This document shows, one piece after another, positions 46,142 through 48,051 of a stretch of DNA of 48,051 nt (position 1 is the first letter of the stretch; each line of letters begins with the position of its first letter). The notes beneath the pieces were generated by a model. That model saw nothing but the letters and a program-made list of their open reading frames with translations. It made no database searches and had not been told where the DNA came from. The position numbers were made by a program, and so were the translations under genes. Origin of the DNA: Clostridia bacterium (GTDB lineage Bacteria; Bacillota; Clostridia; Christensenellales; UBA1242); assembly GCA_017464845.1 (NCBI GenBank), contig JAFTYD010000045.1, forward strand, positions 1 through 48,051. Direction: 5' to 3'.

Positions 46142-48051
46142 ATGTTTGAACTTAATAACTTTGATAAAATAAAGATAGGTATTGCTTCACCAGAAAAGAT
46201 CAGAGAATGGTCTCATGGTGAAGTAACAAAACCTGAAACTATAAATTATAGAACACAAAAACCAGAAAAAGATGGTTTGTTTTGTGAAAAGATTTTTGGA
46301 CCAAAGAAGGACTGGGAATGTCATTGTGGTAAATATAAAAGAATAAGATATCGTGGTGTAGTCTGCGATAAATGTGGTGTTGAAGTTACAAGATCTAAAG
46401 TTCGTAGAGAAAGAATGGGTCATATTGAACTTGCAACTCCAGTTACTCACTTATGGTATTTTAGATCTGTTCCTTCTAGAATTGGAACTTTGTTGGATTT
46501 AACTCCAAAACTTTTGGAACAAGTTGTTTATTATACAAATTATATTGTAACAGATCCAAAAGATACAGATTTGTATTATAAACAAATATTATCTGATAAA
46601 GAATATAGAGATGCCATTGAACAATTTGGTTATGGTAGTTTTGAAGCAGGTATGGGAGCTGAAGCTATCAAAGTATTGTTAGGCGAAGTTGATCTTGAAA
46701 AAGAAAGTAAAGAATTAAAAGAACAAATTCGTACTTTTAAAGGTCAAAGAAAAATAAAAGCTTCAAAAAAATTAGATATTGTTGAATCTTTTAGAAAAAG
46801 TGGAAATAGTCCAACTTGGATGGTTTTAGATGTTATTCCTGTTATTCCACCAGATCTTAGACCAATGGTTCCATTAGATGGTGGTAGATATGCTACTTCT
46901 GACTTAAATGATCTTTACAGAAGAGTTATCAATAGAAATAATCGTCTTAAGAAATTGATGGAACTTGGAGCTCCTGATGTAATTATTAGAAATGAAAAGA
47001 GAATGCTTCAAGAATCTGTTGATAACTTAATCGATAATGGTAAAAGAGGAAAACCTGTTCAAGGTTCAAAACAAAGAGATTTAAAATCACTTACTGCTAT
47101 GCTTGGTGGTAAACAAGGTAGATTTAGACAAAACTTACTTGGAAAACGTGTTGACTACTCAGGTCGTTCTGTTATCGTTGTTGGTCCAGAACTTAAGATG
47201 TATCAATGTGGTCTTCCAAAAGAAATGGCGCTTGAATTGTTTAAACCTTTCATTATCAATAGATTAGTTGAAATGAATCAATCAAACAATATCAAAAGTG
47301 CAAAACGTATGATCGAAAGAGAAAGACCAATTGTTTGGGACGTTCTCGCTCAAGTAATTAAAGATCATCCAGTATTATTAAACCGTGCTCCAACACTTCA
47401 CAGACTTTCAGTTCAAGCTTTTGAACCTGTACTTGTTGAAGGTAGAGCTATAAAACTTCACCCAGCTGTTTGTGCTGCGTTCAATGCGGACTTCGACGGT
47501 GACCAAATGCCTGTCCATGTTCCACTTTCAATTGATGCAAGAACTGAAGCTAGAACATTAATGCTTGCTTCAAATAATATTTTAAAACTTGCTGATGGTG
47601 AACCAATTGTTACTCCAGCCCAAGACGTCGTTTTAGGATGTTGTTATTTAACTCTTATTAGAAAGGGAGCAAAGGGTGAAGGTAATATTTATCTTTCAAA
47701 AGATGAAGCTATTATGGCATATCAAACAAGAGCCCTTGATATGCAAGCAGAAATTCAAGTTAGACTTTCAAAAGAATATAATGGTAAAACATATACAAAG
47801 AGAATTACAACTTCTGTAGGTAGATTAATATTCAACGAAGCAATCCCACAAAATTTAGGCTACGTTGATAGAACTAAAGAAGAAAATATTTGTGAACTTG
47901 AAATAAATCAACCTGTTATGAAAAAAGAACTTAAGAAACTTGTTGCTATAACTTATGATAAGTTAGGTACTTCTGAATGTTCTAAACTTGTTGATAGATT
48001 AAAAGATTTAGGATATAAATATTCAACACTTGCTTCTATTACTGTTAACGT
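46142..48051 (+). CDS. rpoC: RNA polymerase beta' subunit, 3'-truncated by the window edge
   Basis: About 636 residues of beta' are visible before the window ends in an open frame. The start [20 protein letters not shown] is typical, with AAGGGGATGAG upstream. The zinc-binding site is Cys60-x-Cys62 ... Cys75-x-x-Cys78 ([20 protein letters not shown]). Further landmarks are [18 protein letters not shown], the lid/rudder region, [32 protein letters not shown] and the catalytic magnesium loop NADFDGD at residues 448-454 (nt 47483-47503). The trigger loop and C-terminus lie beyond the window. It is co-transcribed with rpoB, 25 bases downstream, with no intervening terminator. Confidence 0.98.
   Translation, partial: MFELNNFDKIKIGIASPEKIREWSHGEVTKPETINYRTQKPEKDGLFCEKIFGPKKDWECHCGKYKRIRYRGVVCDKCGVEVTRSKVRRERMGHIELATPVTHLWYFRSVPSRIGTLLDLTPKLLEQVVYYTNYIVTDPKDTDLYYKQILSDKEYRDAIEQFGYGSFEAGMGAEAIKVLLGEVDLEKESKELKEQIRTFKGQRKIKASKKLDIVESFRKSGNSPTWMVLDVIPVIPPDLRPMVPLDGGRYATSDLNDLYRRVINRNNRLKKLMELGAPDVIIRNEKRMLQESVDNLIDNGKRGKPVQGSKQRDLKSLTAMLGGKQGRFRQNLLGKRVDYSGRSVIVVGPELKMYQCGLPKEMALELFKPFIINRLVEMNQSNNIKSAKRMIERERPIVWDVLAQVIKDHPVLLNRAPTLHRLSVQAFEPVLVEGRAIKLHPAVCAAFNADFDGDQMPVHVPLSIDARTEARTLMLASNNILKLADGEPIVTPAQDVVLGCCYLTLIRKGAKGEGNIYLSKDEAIMAYQTRALDMQAEIQVRLSKEYNGKTYTKRITTSVGRLIFNEAIPQNLGYVDRTKEENICELEINQPVMKKELKKLVAITYDKLGTSECSKLVDRLKDLGYKYSTLASITVN

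Overview
The window is strongly AT-rich bacterial chromosome. Arg is written almost only as AGA, TGA is a genuine stop (for example at 15830-15832), Shine-Dalgarno sites are of the AGGAGG type, and several genes start with TTG. Gram-positive-style lipoproteins, walJ next to an HtrA protease, a UvrABC repair pair and the rpoB-rpoC order all point to a low-GC Firmicute (Bacillota), probably an uncultured Clostridia-like or Bacilli-like gut lineage using genetic code 11. I cannot name a species.

Layout. (1) 2-10601: the 3' part of a giant GLUG-motif surface protein whose start lies left of the window, followed 7 bases later by a RadC/JAMM gene. (2) 10668-13456: two divergent small genes, each a putative winged helix plus membrane anchor; the rightward one overlaps uvrB. 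(3) 13457-14248: a small islet between uvrB and the next operon. It holds a near-perfect sigma-A promoter driving a putative stand-alone small RNA, a basic 106-aa orphan protein and a frameshifted gene remnant. (4) 14249-18722: a cytoplasmic transglutaminase-like protein and uvrA. (5) 18858-20686: walJ-type metallo-hydrolase and an HtrA-like lipoprotein protease, the tail of the wal (yyc) cluster without walRKHI. (6) 20792-23350: a well-expressed-looking 852-aa orphan protein. (7) 23529-28901: short housekeeping units: class II aldolase, a lipoprotein, hflX, two paralogous histidine phosphatases, a DUF1858 protein and a PRC-barrel protein. (8) 29017-42224: a PrgI-VirB4 type ATPase fusion apparently co-transcribed with a second giant protein, a 3491-aa lipoprotein with Ig-like and GLUG regions. 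(9) 42243-48051: a strong promoter, a structured leader with an intrinsic terminator, rpoB, and the 5' part of rpoC.

How the parts fit. Two very large cell-surface proteins sit near a T4SS-type ATPase that has no other conjugation genes around it; a link between the ATPase and envelope or surface-protein assembly is possible but unproven. HtrA, WalJ and the lipoproteins belong to envelope upkeep. UvrA and UvrB belong to nucleotide excision repair. RpoB and RpoC are core transcription.

The regulatory sites are unusually readable. There are ten promoter calls, and three of the genes behind them (uvrA, walJ, hflX) appear to give leaderless mRNAs. The Shine-Dalgarno of htrA is buried in the stem of an intrinsic terminator, and rpoB has a terminator between its promoter and its start codon. 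The strongest candidates for something undescribed are the small RNA at 13554-13640, the PrgI-VirB4/giant-lipoprotein operon, the htrA terminator/SD element and the 852-aa orphan.
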